Shown: in pieces, positions 46,996 through 57,310 of the stretch
How the letters are laid out: each line of letters opens with the position of its first letter
How positions within the stretch are numbered: the stretch's first letter is position 1
Source of the DNA: Symbiodinium natans
Taxonomy: Eukaryota; Sar; Dinophyceae; Suessiales; Symbiodiniaceae
Assembly: GCA_905221605.1 (NCBI GenBank)
Contig: CAJNDS010002024.1
Coordinates: 532,763 to 596,762, forward strand
Reading direction: 5' to 3'
Length of the DNA: 64,000 nucleotides
The notes under the pieces: generated by a model
Databases searched by the model: none
Seen by the model: only the letters and a program-made list of their open reading frames with translations
Told to the model about the DNA's origin: nothing
Translations under genes and position numbers: made by a program

Positions 46996-49900
46996 CTGCA
47001 AGCCCGGGGCCATTCATTGAAGCTGTTTTTTTCTTTTCTTTTTTTTTTTTTTTTTTGGGGGGGGGGGGTGATTTTGGAATGGACAGGCGACTCACTAAAA
47101 CACTAGTCCCAGGTGGCCTCGTTTCGACAAGCCCAGGTAATGCTGCAAGTAGGACGCCGCTCCAACAAGAATTCCATACAAGGTTCCAGTAGCGTTGTTG
47201 TCCAGCGGGACGTTCTCCAAGCGGATGAGGCCTGGGAGTTGGGATGTGAGCACCGTGATACCAGAGATTGAGGAAACACCCTAAACGCCCTAAACCCTAA
47301 ACCCTAAACCCCAAACCCTAAACCCTGAACCCTAAACCCTGAACCGTAAACCCTAAACCCTAAACCCTAACCCTGCTTGATTGAAGCCAAGAAGCGGTCT
47401 AGCAGGGCACTGTACCCGGGTCGGGCGAGGAACTTTTTCAAGAGGCTCAAGTCGTCGAACCAAAGGGCGGTGGCATAGAGAATAATGTCCCCATCTCTGT
47501 ACCCTTTGGTGGTCTCCAGGCCTTTGCCGAACTTGGTCTCTGCGAGGGCCAAGTCATGCTCCCCGAGCTCCTTGTGCAGGAGATGGATGCATCTCTGGTC
47601 CAGATTGTCTGGGCAGGAGTTCAGCCCAGAAGGCCACGCAGCCCCATCCACGGACACCTCTTTCACAAGCGTCAGCTCACCATCCGGGACAATGGCTGTG
47701 ATGAAGGACAGCTCACCATGAGCAGCAGCACGCTTCACACCGTGCTGCTTGTGGCTCTCTGCAAGGAATCTTTGCGTGCTCATCTGTCGCAGCAGCTCAA
47801 CAGCATGTCCCTGGGAGTGCGTGGAGGCGGACTCCACCAAGCTGAAAACTTCAAGCCCGCAAAGACGGCCCTCAATCGCAGCGAAAACAGTATTTAGGGT
47901 TCGGGATTTAGGGTTTAGGGTTTGGGGTGTAGGGCTTAGGGTTTAGGGTTTAGGTTTTTTGGGTTCAGGGTTTCGCAAACCCTTGACAAAGAGATGACGA
48001 TTCATAAGACTGAGACATGGAGGCAATAAGGATGAGCTACAACTTGCTGGGAAGTCAAGCTGCTGCGGCCACGAGTCCAGGATGGGCGGAACGACTGGCG
48101 CACACCAGGTACTTGGCACTGCTAGCGTGGGCCACCTGGTCCAAAACCACTCGCCAGTGCTGCAATGGCTTTGCAAAGGGCCAAAGAGCAACGGTGTACT
48201 CCTTCTTCTTCTTGCCACTGCCGCCATCTGCAGCTGCTGGCTCCTCCACAGCCTCCACGGCTTCGCCGTCCGACTCCTGCACATCCATATCAGTATTGAT
48301 ATCCTCCTCCATATCTTCGGGGCAAATCTCCTCATTCAAGTCGGCTTCATCTTTGCTCGCGGGGGCAGCTCGATAGCAGCATGTACGGCTCTTGCAAACC
48401 ATGCGAAGCCCTTCCCACGCCGAGGCCTTCACGCTGTTGGCTTTGATCATCACTGGCACGTTCTCCTTGGCCGACGTGCCCGGAATGTACACCAGATAGC
48501 TGGGGACCCGCTTCTGCGACTGCCTCAACCGATCGTACTTTTTTTGGGGATGCTGGGGTGGGGGGGAAGGCCGAGCCGGGCACGCATAACTTAGGGACCT
48601 CAACCCGAAACCCTAATCCCTGCTAAACCCTGTATCAACCCCCAGGTCGTGTCAACCGAACCGTGTAACCTTGTAGGTCCGATTGTCATGTCCAGGATGA
48701 CCAGTTTTGTTCGTCAATGCGCAATTGCAGCTTAAGCACGAATCGCTGGCACAGGATGCCACGACGAAGACCTTCTGCTTGGGGAACAGCATCTCGGCCT
48801 TCTGCGAGACACTGCTCAAAAGATCGAGCCGCTTTCCAACTGGCACTAAGATGTTCACACTCTCGGGCTGCATGAGGTTTTTCACGGTGTCGGCCATGAA
48901 GGTCATCTGCTCTATCACATGCTTGAGCTTGCTCGTGCAGGAATCCACGACGGCGATCACCTTGGAGCCAGCGAAGCAGTGAAGCTTCAGCTCCTCCAGC
49001 CAGGCCTTCCGGTCGAAATGGACAGTGGCCTTCACAAGGTCTGCTGCGGCATCCCGCTCTGCTTTCTCCAGCAACGGGTCCACAGCCTTGGCCTCATCAG
49101 CGGCATCCATGATGACGTCGTCATTGTGAACCTCCACATCACCAGACGGTTCATCCGTCTTTGAGGCAGTTGTCCCCGCTGGCACGGAGGCTTCTGCTTG
49201 GGCCTCACGACCTGCGCCTGCACTCGCCTTCAGCATCTCCTTCAGCTGCTCGGTCATGCCCTTGAGCTCTTGCAGCGTGCTGATGGACACCTCAGCAGGA
49301 CAAGAAGAAACAAACCCTAAACCCTAAACCCTCTAAACCCTAACCCCAAACCCTAAACCCTAAACCCCAAACCCCAAACCCTAAACCCTAAACCCTCAAG
49401 ACCAGGATAAATGGAATTGAATGTGATTCATTACGAGCAGCTCGCACAATAACCTGCTTCACAACTCCAGCCCTCCAGCCCTTCCGGCCCCTCCAGCTCC
49501 TCCAGCCGCTCCCCTCCCCCACTCCCCCAAGCCCTCTTCTGGCCCAAGTCCAGGTTTCGGGGCTCGAAACCCCCAACCTGGGCCACTTCCAGCACTTTTG
49601 ACAACCCCCCATAAAGCACGACATGCTTCGGCGTTCAAGCCCCCCCCCCCCATAAAGCACCACGTGCTTCTCCCACCACTCACCCCCTCCCACACAACCC
49701 GCCTCATCCAGCCCCTCCCGCCCCTCCCTAACATTGTTGGGATACCCGCGGCGTACGCGGCGGGCATATCCGCGATGTCCGCAAAGATTTTCCTTTCCTT
49801 ACTTGACACGCAGCCTCCACTGCGACTCATTCCCCCCCACACCCCCCAACCCACAGTGCCGCAGCCTACCAGCCCTACCCTCAGCCCCAGCCCCAGTGCC

Positions 49901-51488
49901 AGCCCAGCCCCAAAGTCAAAATCACAGAAGCCCCAAAACCACCCCAAAACCTCAAAACTCCGGACACAAACCCTTTACAATTTCTATAAACCCTAAACCT
50001 AGCCCCTAAACCCTAACTCATAAACCCAAACCCGAAACCCTACCAAAAGCCGTAAAAGCGGACGAGACCGTGACAGCCCACAACCCCTAGAAGCGGACGA
50101 GACCGTGAGAAGAGGACGAGACCGTAACCCTCAACCCTAAACCCTGAGCCCTAATATCCTTTCAATATCCTTTTTGCATCCGGGCTATGATGTCCTGGCC
50201 GGAAAGTCCTAGCAACACTCTCAGACCCTCGTGGTCCTAATGCCCTAAACCCTAAACCCTAAACCCTAAACCCTAAACCCTAAACCCTAAACCCTGAGCT
50301 TGTTGACTTACAGTATCTCCAAAAGGAAGCTGGGAGCGGCACCTTCTCGCTCAAGCACTTCAACACAGCCTTGCGGCCCTTGTCTGTCCGCAGCCAAGCA
50401 GAAACACGCCTTCGTGTCAGAGCTCATCACTTCAAGACTTTACCGTGTCACTGCTCATACTAACCTCATGTGACGACCCCGATGCGCCAGCTGCAGACGA
50501 GACACTGAAAGCTGCCGGATGACTCTGCAACCTTCTTGAAGTTGCTCATTTGCTGCTTGCACCATGTCTCTCCGGCCTTCAAGGGCCTGCAAAAGTCGCT
50601 GGCAAACTGCGCGGCTGTGACGCCTCTGGCGGATGGGTCAGGCTGCCCGTCCAAGTGGTCACACAAGAGCTCGAAAGCAGCGATGGCCCACACTGGGCCC
50701 AATCTGAACTTTGATGCCTCTCCAACGCCAGTCATGTAGCGATTGTCAAAGACCTGGTGTTGGTGCAGGCCGAAGCTCTGGCAACCCTGTAACTATGATA
50801 ACCATACAAAGTGCACACCTCAGTGCGTACGAAAAGCATAGCCCTGTGGCATGAAGCCGCGCCGTTCATCGAACTTGACCCTGACTTGCTCCGGCAGCAC
50901 GTCTCTCATGTGGGCCCAACGCCAGAAAGTTGCCTTTTTGCTGGCACCAAATTGGTCCGTGAGCAGCTTTACGGCCGCGTCGAGGGTCCCGCCGGCCACT
51001 CTTGCCTGCGCAGCAACCACGATGTCGTATTTCGATTGCAAGCTGGTTTGTTGGAACGTGTTCGAGACGGACTCTGCATCGTGCTGGACACCCATGTGCA
51101 TGAGAATGTCCTGGGCGTCGGTGGAATCATACTCTACCAGCTGGCACATCAGGCCAACCGTAACGACCAGCTTGCCTTCTGCACCAAGGCAGTCAAGCGA
51201 GCCATCGCCTGCTGCGGCTGCAATCGTCTCTGGTGTGGTCAGCGCTTGTTTCTCCAGGTACGTGGCCCAGGCTCGGACGCAATGCTTGCCGTTGCCCAAC
51301 CTCCACAATGAATCCTTCTGGCTCGGAACCGGTTGGAGGCCAGAGACACTCGAAGTGACCAGTAAAGAAGGTGGCGCCAGGTTGCTCTTGCCCCACTGGC
51401 CTTTCACGATCTCCTCGTACAGGTCATCGACACGGGATTGTGTCAAAGCCCTCCACCCACTATCATCCTCAACAGGTGCTGACAACAC
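46226..51488 (-). CDS. Gene A: ParB-like / SET-like multidomain protein (spliced)
   Basis: Blocks on the minus strand join by splicing with correct phase: (?51,488)-50,838 | 50,753-50,506 | 50,409-~50,308 | ... | ~49,284-48,740 | 48,523-~48,064 | ~47,870-47,372 | 47,231-47,133 | 46,995-46,226. The first block has a ParB/Srx-like pattern: SRVDDLYEEIVKGQWG, then LGNGKHCVRAW in place of the usual DG-x-HR-x-x-A. It also holds FGASKKATFWRW. Middle blocks are coiled-coil/acidic. The C-terminal blocks give KGYRDGDIIL, LYGILVGAASYLQHY and VRTRNHMGI...CNYGMDYDF, a SET-like order with the usual NHS-x2-N replaced by LQHY. The tail is Lys/Glu-rich. At least two introns need GC donors. A family with this order exists in my memory of dinoflagellate genomes (not checked). 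Substrate and function are unknown; a chromatin or DNA role is inference. The 5' end is unresolved. Confidence 0.7.
47133..47231 (-). CDS. Gene A short exon: central SET-like segment
   Basis: A 99-bp exon between the acceptor CAACTCCCAG (47,232) and a GC donor (47,132-47,131). It reads LIRLENVPLDNNATG and TLYGILVGAASYLQHYLG. In SET enzymes this position carries the RFINHS-type motif that builds the active-site knot; here SYLQHY replaces it, so catalysis is doubtful. Confidence 0.72.
47283..47371 (-). repeat. Telomeric tract forming most of a gene A intron
   Basis: On the coding (minus) strand this reads GTTAGGG followed by TTTAGGG-type units. It supplies the predicted 5' splice site (GT at 47,371-47,370) and about 89 of the 140 bases of the intron at 47,232-47,371. 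Confidence 0.88.
47372..47870 (-). CDS. Gene A exon: first SET-like segment
   Basis: After GATTGAG it reads GRLCGLEVFSLVES and HAVELLRQMSTQRFL, and near its end KGYRDGDIILYATALWFDD, which resembles the opening strand of a SET domain. It leaves in phase 1 at 47,372 after SIKQ, and the donor lies inside a telomeric tract. Confidence 0.73.
47888..47962 (+). repeat. TTTAGGG tract inside a gene A intron
   Basis: TTTAGGG, TTTGGGG and variant units in the predicted intron at about 47,871-48,063. They lie opposite in orientation to the tract at 47,283-47,371, so the exon between is flanked by inverted telomere-type repeats. Confidence 0.88.
48064..48523 (-). CDS. Gene A exon (acidic block)
   Basis: Starts after GATCGGTTGAG with QSQKRVPSYLVYIPG. 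It contains a Cys-rich CKSRTCCYR, a strongly acidic linker (EEDINTDMDVQESDGEAVEAV), KKKKEYTVALWPFAKPLQHW and RSAHPGLVAA. The end is set by a GC donor at 48,060-48,066, where three equivalent GCA/GCT positions are possible. Confidence 0.7.
48740..49284 (-). CDS. Gene A exon (VSISTLQEL block)
   Basis: Acceptor CCTGCTGAG then VSISTLQELKGMTEQL, an Ala/Glu-rich linker, and a folded-looking segment SKVIAVVDSCTSKLKHVIE and VNILVPVGKRLDLLSSVSQK with KVFVVASCASDS. It leaves in phase 2 at 48,740 (donor GTGCTTAAG) into a 216-bp intron. Confidence 0.72.
49312..49402 (-). repeat. CCCTAAA tract just upstream of a gene A acceptor
   Basis: On the coding strand, TTTAGGG/TTTGGGG units are followed by a short pyrimidine-rich stretch and a CTGCTGAG acceptor at about 49,285. 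The tract is therefore intronic, next to the exon that begins with VSISTLQEL. Confidence 0.85.
49405..50140. other. Pyrimidine-rich intronic region with small repeats
   Basis: CCCTCC-rich sequence holds two copies of CCCATAAAGCAC(G/C)A(C/T)(A/G)TGCTTC (about 49,608 and 49,650). The palindrome CCGCGGCGTACGCGGCGGG lies near 49,748, and GCGGACGAGACCGTGA-type units recur three times at 50,058-50,125. No supportable exon. Confidence 0.6.
50243..50297 (-). repeat. CCCTAAA tract at a gene A intron
   Basis: About eight clean units just downstream, in gene sense, of the short exon at 50,308-50,409. Confidence 0.88.
50308..50409 (-). CDS. Gene A short exon (RTDKGRKAVLKCL)
   Basis: After the acceptor GACACGAAG the frame continues as RVSAWLRTDKGRKAVLKCL and ASFWRYC. 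It meets GTAAGT at about 50,306, a textbook donor, followed by a telomeric tract. The exon is too short to stand out as an open frame by itself. It was found by following the splice phase. Confidence 0.65.
   Translation of the reverse strand, partial: ACFCLAADRQGPQGCVEVLEREGAAPSFLLEIL
50506..50753 (-). CDS. Gene A exon (FDNRYMTGVG block)
   Basis: Acceptor AACACCAG, then VFDNRYMTGVGEASKF, an alpha-helical stretch (AIAAFELLCDHLDG) and WCKQQMSNFKKVAESSGSF. It leaves in phase 2 at 50,506 into a 96-bp GT-AG intron (50,410-50,505). Confidence 0.72.
50838..51488 (-). CDS. Gene A exon: ParB-like domain
   Basis: Reads LTQSRVDDLYEEIVKGQWGK, a weak strand, then DSLWRLGNGKHCVRAWATYL, ILMHMGVQHDAESVSNTF and ASKKATFWRWAHMRDVL. 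The GNGKH-x-VRAW signature stands where ParB/sulfiredoxin-fold proteins have DG-x-HR. The exon leaves in phase 0 after MPQGY at 50,838, where the intron begins GCTTTT (a GC donor). Confidence 0.7.
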
Positions 51489-52146
51489 GTCTCCGTGACA
51501 TCAGAAGTGCTTTGTTAGAAGTCAAAACGAAAGCCTAACCCCACATCGCACGAGGCAAGTCAACATCGGTCCTGCAAGGAAATTTCGGTGAGAGGGACAC
51601 GCCTGGACTCGTGCGTGATGGCCATTGCGTCGCCAGGGCTGATGCTACCCTGGGGCCCTGCTTCACCATTGAATTTCGCGTCTGGCGCGGGGAGAGTTGT
51701 CACTCATCTTCGCGGTTTCCGAGCGTCAACCTGCAATATACACCGTCCGAGCAGGACGGTGGATACTGCGACTATTATGTCATGAACCTGCACAATGGCA
51801 TGGTGGGCCAGGGCATGTAAATCAAATTGTGGGGATGTTGCTCCACTGCCGGGGCTGGCGGTTCCGAAGCCCGACTATCGGCCGTCCAGACTGGACGGGG
51901 CATACTTGGGGTTCCGAACCCAGCACCGGGACTACAACTCTAAAAGCTCCCCACGAACTCAAAGGCAGAAGCCCCAAACCCGGTACTATAAACCTTAAAG
52001 TTTCAAAGGATAAAGTTCGAGCGTGAAAGCCTGAACCCTTGAAACCCCAAATCCTATAAAAACCCGTAAACGGTAATCCTTGGCGCCGTCTTCCCTCCGC
52101 TCCGCCTGGGGCCATGTGGTGAAGCAGATCCCGCCGAAGGGCCAGA

Positions 52147-52990
52147 TGAGCACCTTCAGATTGACAAGAGGGCTGAGGCTTTTCAGGGAGATTTCGGGTT
52201 TGGGGTTTAGCAGGATTTAGGGGCCCTAAAACCCTAAAACCCTTAAATCCTTCTTCACCCTATCAACCCCGCAACCCCAATCCCCAAAAGCCCGTAGATC
52301 CCGCCGACGGAGGTTCATGGTACTTACTAACCAATTATAACTGTACTTATAACCCTACTTATAATACCCCTAGAGGGCCTTATAGGGGTTATCCCAGTTC
52401 TAATAAGCCCAGTTATAATTGGTTGGTAGGTACCATGAACCTCCAAGTAGAGGAGCACCTTCAGGTTGATAAGAGGGCTGAGGCTTTTGAGGGAGTTTTC
52501 GGCTCTTCACCCTATCAAGCCCCCAACCCCAATCCCCAAAAGCCCGTAGATCCCGCCGAAGGGCTGAGGCTTTTGAGGGAGTTTTCGGGTTTGGGGTTTA
52601 GCAGGGTTTAGGGGGCCCTAAAACCCTTAAATCCCTTTTTGCCCTAGCAACCCTTGAACCCCAAAACCCAAAAGCCCGTAGATCTTTGGGGTTTAGCAGG
52701 GTTTAAGGGGCCCTAAAACCCTAAAACCCTTATCTCCCTTTTGCCCTATCAACCCTTCAACCCCAAAACCCAAAAGCCCGTAGATCTTTGGGGTTTAGTA
52801 GGGTTTAGGGACCCTAAAACCCTAAAACCCTTATCTCCCTTTTTGCCCTATCAACCCTTCAACCCCAAAACCCAAAAGCCCGTAGATCCCGCCGAAGGAC
52901 TAGAGGAGCACCTTCAGGTTGATAAGAGGGCTGAGGCTTTTCAGGGAGTTCTCGGGTTTGGGGTTTAGCAGGGTTTAGGGGCCCTAAAAC
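52147..52990. repeat. Tandem repeats of ~110 and ~290 bp, one with an IR-A insertion
   Basis: Units contain GAGCACCTTCAGGTTGATAA, GGGCTGAGGCTTTT(C/G)AGGG, GGGTTTGGGGTTTAGCAGGG, GGGCCCTAAAACCC and AACCCAAAAGCCCGTAGATC. These recur at about 52,147, 52,442 and 52,905, with shorter ~110-bp units at 52,600-52,880. The IR-A element at 52,308 splits one unit. Confidence 0.87.
52308..52448. mobile_element. IR-A element inserted in a tandem-repeat unit
   Basis: Arms CGGAGGTTCATGGTACTTA and TACCATGAACCTCCAAG, with interior AATTATAACTGTACTTATAA and its inverse. The flanks, ending CCCGTAGATCCCGCCGA on the left and starting TAGAGGAGCACCTTCAGG on the right, occur joined without the element at about 52,885-52,915. 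Confidence 0.88.
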
Positions 52991-53174
52991 CCTTATATCC
53001 CTCGTAACCCACAAACCGAAACCTGTATACGTGCCCGCTTGCTTAAGGCGTTAAGGGCCCTGAACCCTACACCCTGAGCTCGTTGTCTAACTCTAAACCC
53101 CAAACCCCAACCCCCAAACCCTAACCTCACGACGAAGAAATCGCGGGGTCATTGCCGAACAATCACGTTGCTCT

Positions 53175-54340
53175 TCAAGCTACCTGTGCTGATCGCAAGC
53201 CAATACTCTGCACCACTTTCTGATCAGGCCATGGGACCTTGCCAGTCAGGACATACTGCAAAGCAGAATCAAAAAAACCTTGGTGCTCTGGATCCGAAAG
53301 AAACCACATGCGTACTTCAGCTTGCGTCTGCAGCCAGGAACTTACAGACCTGACTAGCGCACCTATGAATGAGACCATGCCATTGCCGCTGTGGCACCAG
53401 AGCAACAAGGGATGCAGGTTTCAGTGCGCTCATGTGGTCCTAAAGTGGCTCGTCGCGGGCCATCAGCCCTTCCAGAGCCTGCGCATGATCTGGTCTAGTG
53501 AGTCTAGACTAGGGGCACGGCTCCTTTCCGTCCGACCCTGGCTCAGGGCGCTTCTGGCCCTTTTGATCACTGCTTGCCGTCTCAACGATGGCCGAGTACC
53601 ACGCGATGTCAGCGGCAATTTCTCCAGCCTCGGCCAGGAGGCGAGCGTGCTGCGCCCGCAACGAATGGACATTGGCCTGCGCGAGCAGCTTCTCGAGAGT
53701 CTCCGTTGGGCCCTGAGTCCACTCCAGCGTCGCCTTCCCCTTGATGCACGATGCCTCGTACTTGCGCTGGCCGCCCTGCCGGATCCAGGCCTTGTCAGGC
53801 TGGTCCTTCTCGAAGATCACTGCCGGGTCATCTGTCAGGACAAAATGCGGCCCCATGCGGCCGAGCCCCATGTCGAACAAGGCTTCTGTCGGGACCTGCA
53901 ACATCAGCACGTGGACGTAGTCCTGCAACTGCAAGGCGGACTTGTTCCAGAGGGCGTCGGTCGACGTCTCTGGCGCGAGCCCGTGACGCGTCAGCGCCGC
54001 ATGCATTGATAGCCTCAGAAGTTGACTCAGAAGACCAAGGCTTGAGGAATGACACAAATACGACACTGAAATGCGGCTTCTTGCAAACATGCAGCACAGC
54101 GTTCTCCAGCGAATTGGCGAGCGGGATTGCGTTCAAGGGGCGGAAGAAGTCCGAGGTGATCTGGCCGGGCCAGTCACTGTCCCCCAAGGAGGCAAAGAGG
54201 AAGAGCGTGGTGGGCGAGTCCTTGTCTGGCTCGGAGCCCGGCCCCGCCCAAGTGACCTTCGGGGTCAGCTTCTCAACCGTCCAGTCGCGCTTGAGCTCTG
54301 GGATGAATCCGCACCTGCCCAGTCACTACAAACGTAGATA
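53175..54340 (-). CDS. Probable exons of an unrecognised protein (possible 5' part of gene A)
   Basis: Three blocks read like protein on the gene strand. About 54,095-54,312 gives ELKRDWTVEKLTPKVTWAG and DSDWPGQITSDFFRPLNAIP; 53,509-about 54,005 gives DYVHVLMLQVPTEALFDMG and KLLAQANVHSLRAQHARLLA; about 53,175-53,350 gives QAEVRMWFLSDPEHQGFFD and ALQYVLTGKVPWPDQ, preceded by a GTAAGTTCC...CTGCAG intron-like stretch. Blocks are in different frames and need splicing. Composition resembles gene A exons. They could be its 5' exons or a separate gene. No known domain recognised. Confidence 0.45.
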
Positions 54341-54599
54341 GGCCACCCGTTGACATGGCCTGAGCGCCAGTGCTCCGTCAGTGCAGCCAGGAAGCCAGGT
54401 TGTGGCACCAGTGAGAGCGCATCTCTCCCGCTTGAAGCCACCTCGCAGCACCACAGAAATAATCCTAAGGAGGCTTCGGGGCCAAGAGCCCCCAACACAT
54501 GTGAGGCGAAGCAGAGAGGAGAAACAGTGTGAGAACCGGCCTGCTTGCCACAGTGCCCATTCGCTTGCACTCACAGACACACGCAGCACGCGCACAGTG

Positions 54600-57300
54600 G
54601 AGCTTGCGGCTTTCGTGATCAAAGCAAGACGGGCGGCAGCTGACTCCTGCGCAATAAACATGCACAAAGAAGACTGTCAGACTGCAGCTGCCTACGCAGT
54701 CTAAGCCAGGCAGGCCTGGGTGGACCTTGTCTGAGGGAGCGCGGGGAGACTGAGGTGGCCGCGCAACGGCTTTATGGCTTTGCGCACAATCGACCACGCA
54801 GCCAACTTTGCCGTCGGGTACAGAACTGCTGCCTGGGCGAAATTTCTGCAAACCCTAAACCTCGGCAACTCCCCCACCCCTAGAAAAGTCGACAGAAGCC
54901 AGACCCCTCCACCCACTTACACAGACGTTTCATGTAAAGCCGAAGAATACTACAACAGTATAAGAGACCCCCATCCTCGGGCACACATGCATTGCACTTA
55001 GAGGTGACGACGGGTCGAAACGACAACCTAAACCCTAAACCCCGTCACGCTGTAAGCAGACCCCCACAAGATGCTTAGAGAGACACGAACCCCCCGCCGC
55101 CGCTCGCGCCGTCGCGAACAGCACGAGCCAAGTCGGGCACTGCGCAATAGAACATGGCAGGATGGATCCTAGCCAAGGATATCAAGGCGAAATCGGGCGG
55201 CAATCTGAGCACACTTGCTGCAACGCACGTGGAGCACGATTGCAGCGGCACTTGACAACGATGCCCGGCCAGGCCCAGCTTTGGGACCATTTTCGCTTGT
55301 TCAACCCCGTTGCATCTGCAGCCACAGCCTTTGCACAAAGCCGCTAAAATGCCGTGCCCTGAGAGGACCTTAATTGACAAGTTCAAGAATTGCGAACCGT
55401 GGGGCACAATGTTCTCAATAGAAACCCTGAGACCCCTCAACCCGAGACCCGAAACTTTTGGACCCCTAAACCCTGAATCCTCAAACCCAGAGAGTTTTTA
55501 CGGGAATGGTTTAATGAAGATTTCGTGAAGCTGCTGCTAGAGCTGTTTAGGAGTTGCCACACCCCAAAACTGGAGCCTTAAACCCCCAAAACGCGCTCCG
55601 TCCCTTTTGCCACTCCGTCCGTTTGGCAACTGGATGCACCGTCTTTCGTTGGGGCAGCCAGATACAGAAAGAAACCTGGACGAACAATCCCACCAGCCGC
55701 GTCGCTTTAAGCAAGGAGCATGGCGTCGAAACGATGTCTGGCAAAACGGCAGACAGTCAGCCTGCCAACTCCCAGCGATGACGACCCCAGGCTCAGCAAA
55801 CATTGCCCTCCTCGAGCTCACCCCCGTGAACCGACCCTTGTTGTGACTTTTATAAGGAAGGCTTTCGATTCAGTTTTATTGTAGGGTTTAAAACCCTTTC
55901 TGCATCCGGGCTACGATGTCCGGACCCTAAGCCCGAAACCCTGAACCGGCTCCACCTTTGAATTTAAGCTCACGAAGCCCTGCCTGACGACCCTGGTCGT
56001 GGCTGTGTATGATTTCGATTTATAAACGTAGCCTGTCACACGCCAAAGGGCGGAAGAGGATCTTCTTCAGTGTTGCCACGACGGCTGCCGCCGCGGCGAA
56101 ACTTCTGCAGGACGAGAGCATGCTCGCACGCAGGGTTCATGTTCCGCTCAAGGAGGTCCTTGGTTCTGAGCGCGTGAAGGCTTGCAAGTTGCAGCTTGCG
56201 TGGCAGTTCAGAACACAATTCCTACTCAGTGTCGAAACACTCTCAGATCTTGCAGCTCCGCATCCCGGTGCCGATCGCAACGCTCCGCACGACCTTGCGA
56301 GAGTCCCAGCCGGGCCATGCTACTAGGTGCAATTCGAAAACTCTAGAAGCGCACACGGGTAAAGACTTTGATCGATTTGCAGTGCAAGGCACGCTTGAAG
56401 AAGAGGAGCAAACCCTTGATGGCAACGACACGAACTGGCATAACTCAGCAGCCATGGCGCAAAACGCGCCTCTTGCTTGACTAAATGGGCCCCTTACTTA
56501 TCTTATCTCCTTGGGTCACTGCAGCATGCTACCATGTGATTGTGGTTCGGCCAGTCTGAGAAACATTCATGTACATTCAAAGGATGCCAAGGATCAACTT
56601 ACTTGAGGAAAAGAATTGCGGTCCCTCGGCTGCAGAACATGACTGACATGATCCAGAGACAACTGGGCCACGGAGCCCTCTACGGTGTCTTCTGCCTGGA
56701 GCAGCCTGGCAGCCCCAAGCCCCTCCTTCCCAAACCAATCACCATACGACACCCCCCCCCCCCCCGCCAACCCCACCCCCGCCACCCCGATGGACCCCAC
56801 CGTCCTCTTGAGGAAATTGGACTTGGCTGCAAAAGCTCACCCTGAACCCTATTTCTCCTGCGGGGTCTTCGGCTTTGAGAAGCCTAAACTTGTAACCCTG
56901 AACCCTTGTCTCCTGCAGGGTCGGCGTCATGAGCCGAAGGCTCCTATGCCCGAGGGAGTGGCGTGGAATCTCTTCACCAATGGTTCATCTCTGCATCTAT
57001 GCAGAATTTTTGATGCACGCTCATTCAGCAACATGGCTTCCGCACGTGCAGATTGGAGCCCAAACTGGCAAGCCTGCACTTCCACAACTGACTGCCACAC
57101 CCTGCAGAAGCCAGGCTCTATTCTCATGCGGCATATCAGCTGTTTTTGCAAGCTGCGCGCCCAGCAAACATGATCAACCCTCTGGATTACACATCGGAAT
57201 CCCAGCTGCGGCCTGCTTTGCACCATATGCGACATGACGCTTAACAGAAGCGAGTAGAAAGTTCCAAGTTGGTCAGAACTCTACTCAAGGCAGGCCACAG
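54600..57300. other. Region without a supportable gene
   Basis: Both strands have several medium open frames at 55,075-55,440, 55,540-55,850, 56,009-56,480 and 56,540-57,240. None shows a domain, splice continuity or clear strand bias. Minor exons of the minus-strand gene could be hidden here. Telomere-type repeats are sparse. Confidence 0.5.
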
Positions 57301-57310
57301 CAAAACGCCG

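Noticed and set aside
47029-47095. Lys-rich N-terminus in frame with the last gene A exon
   Set aside because: It is a poly-T/poly-G homopolymer stretch inside the predicted intron 46,996-47,132, read as Lys/Pro codons.
56009-56326. Plus-strand frame of 105 residues with an Ala-rich stretch
   Set aside because: No domain, no splice partner, against the strand of all supported genes. Minus-strand frames overlap it equally well.
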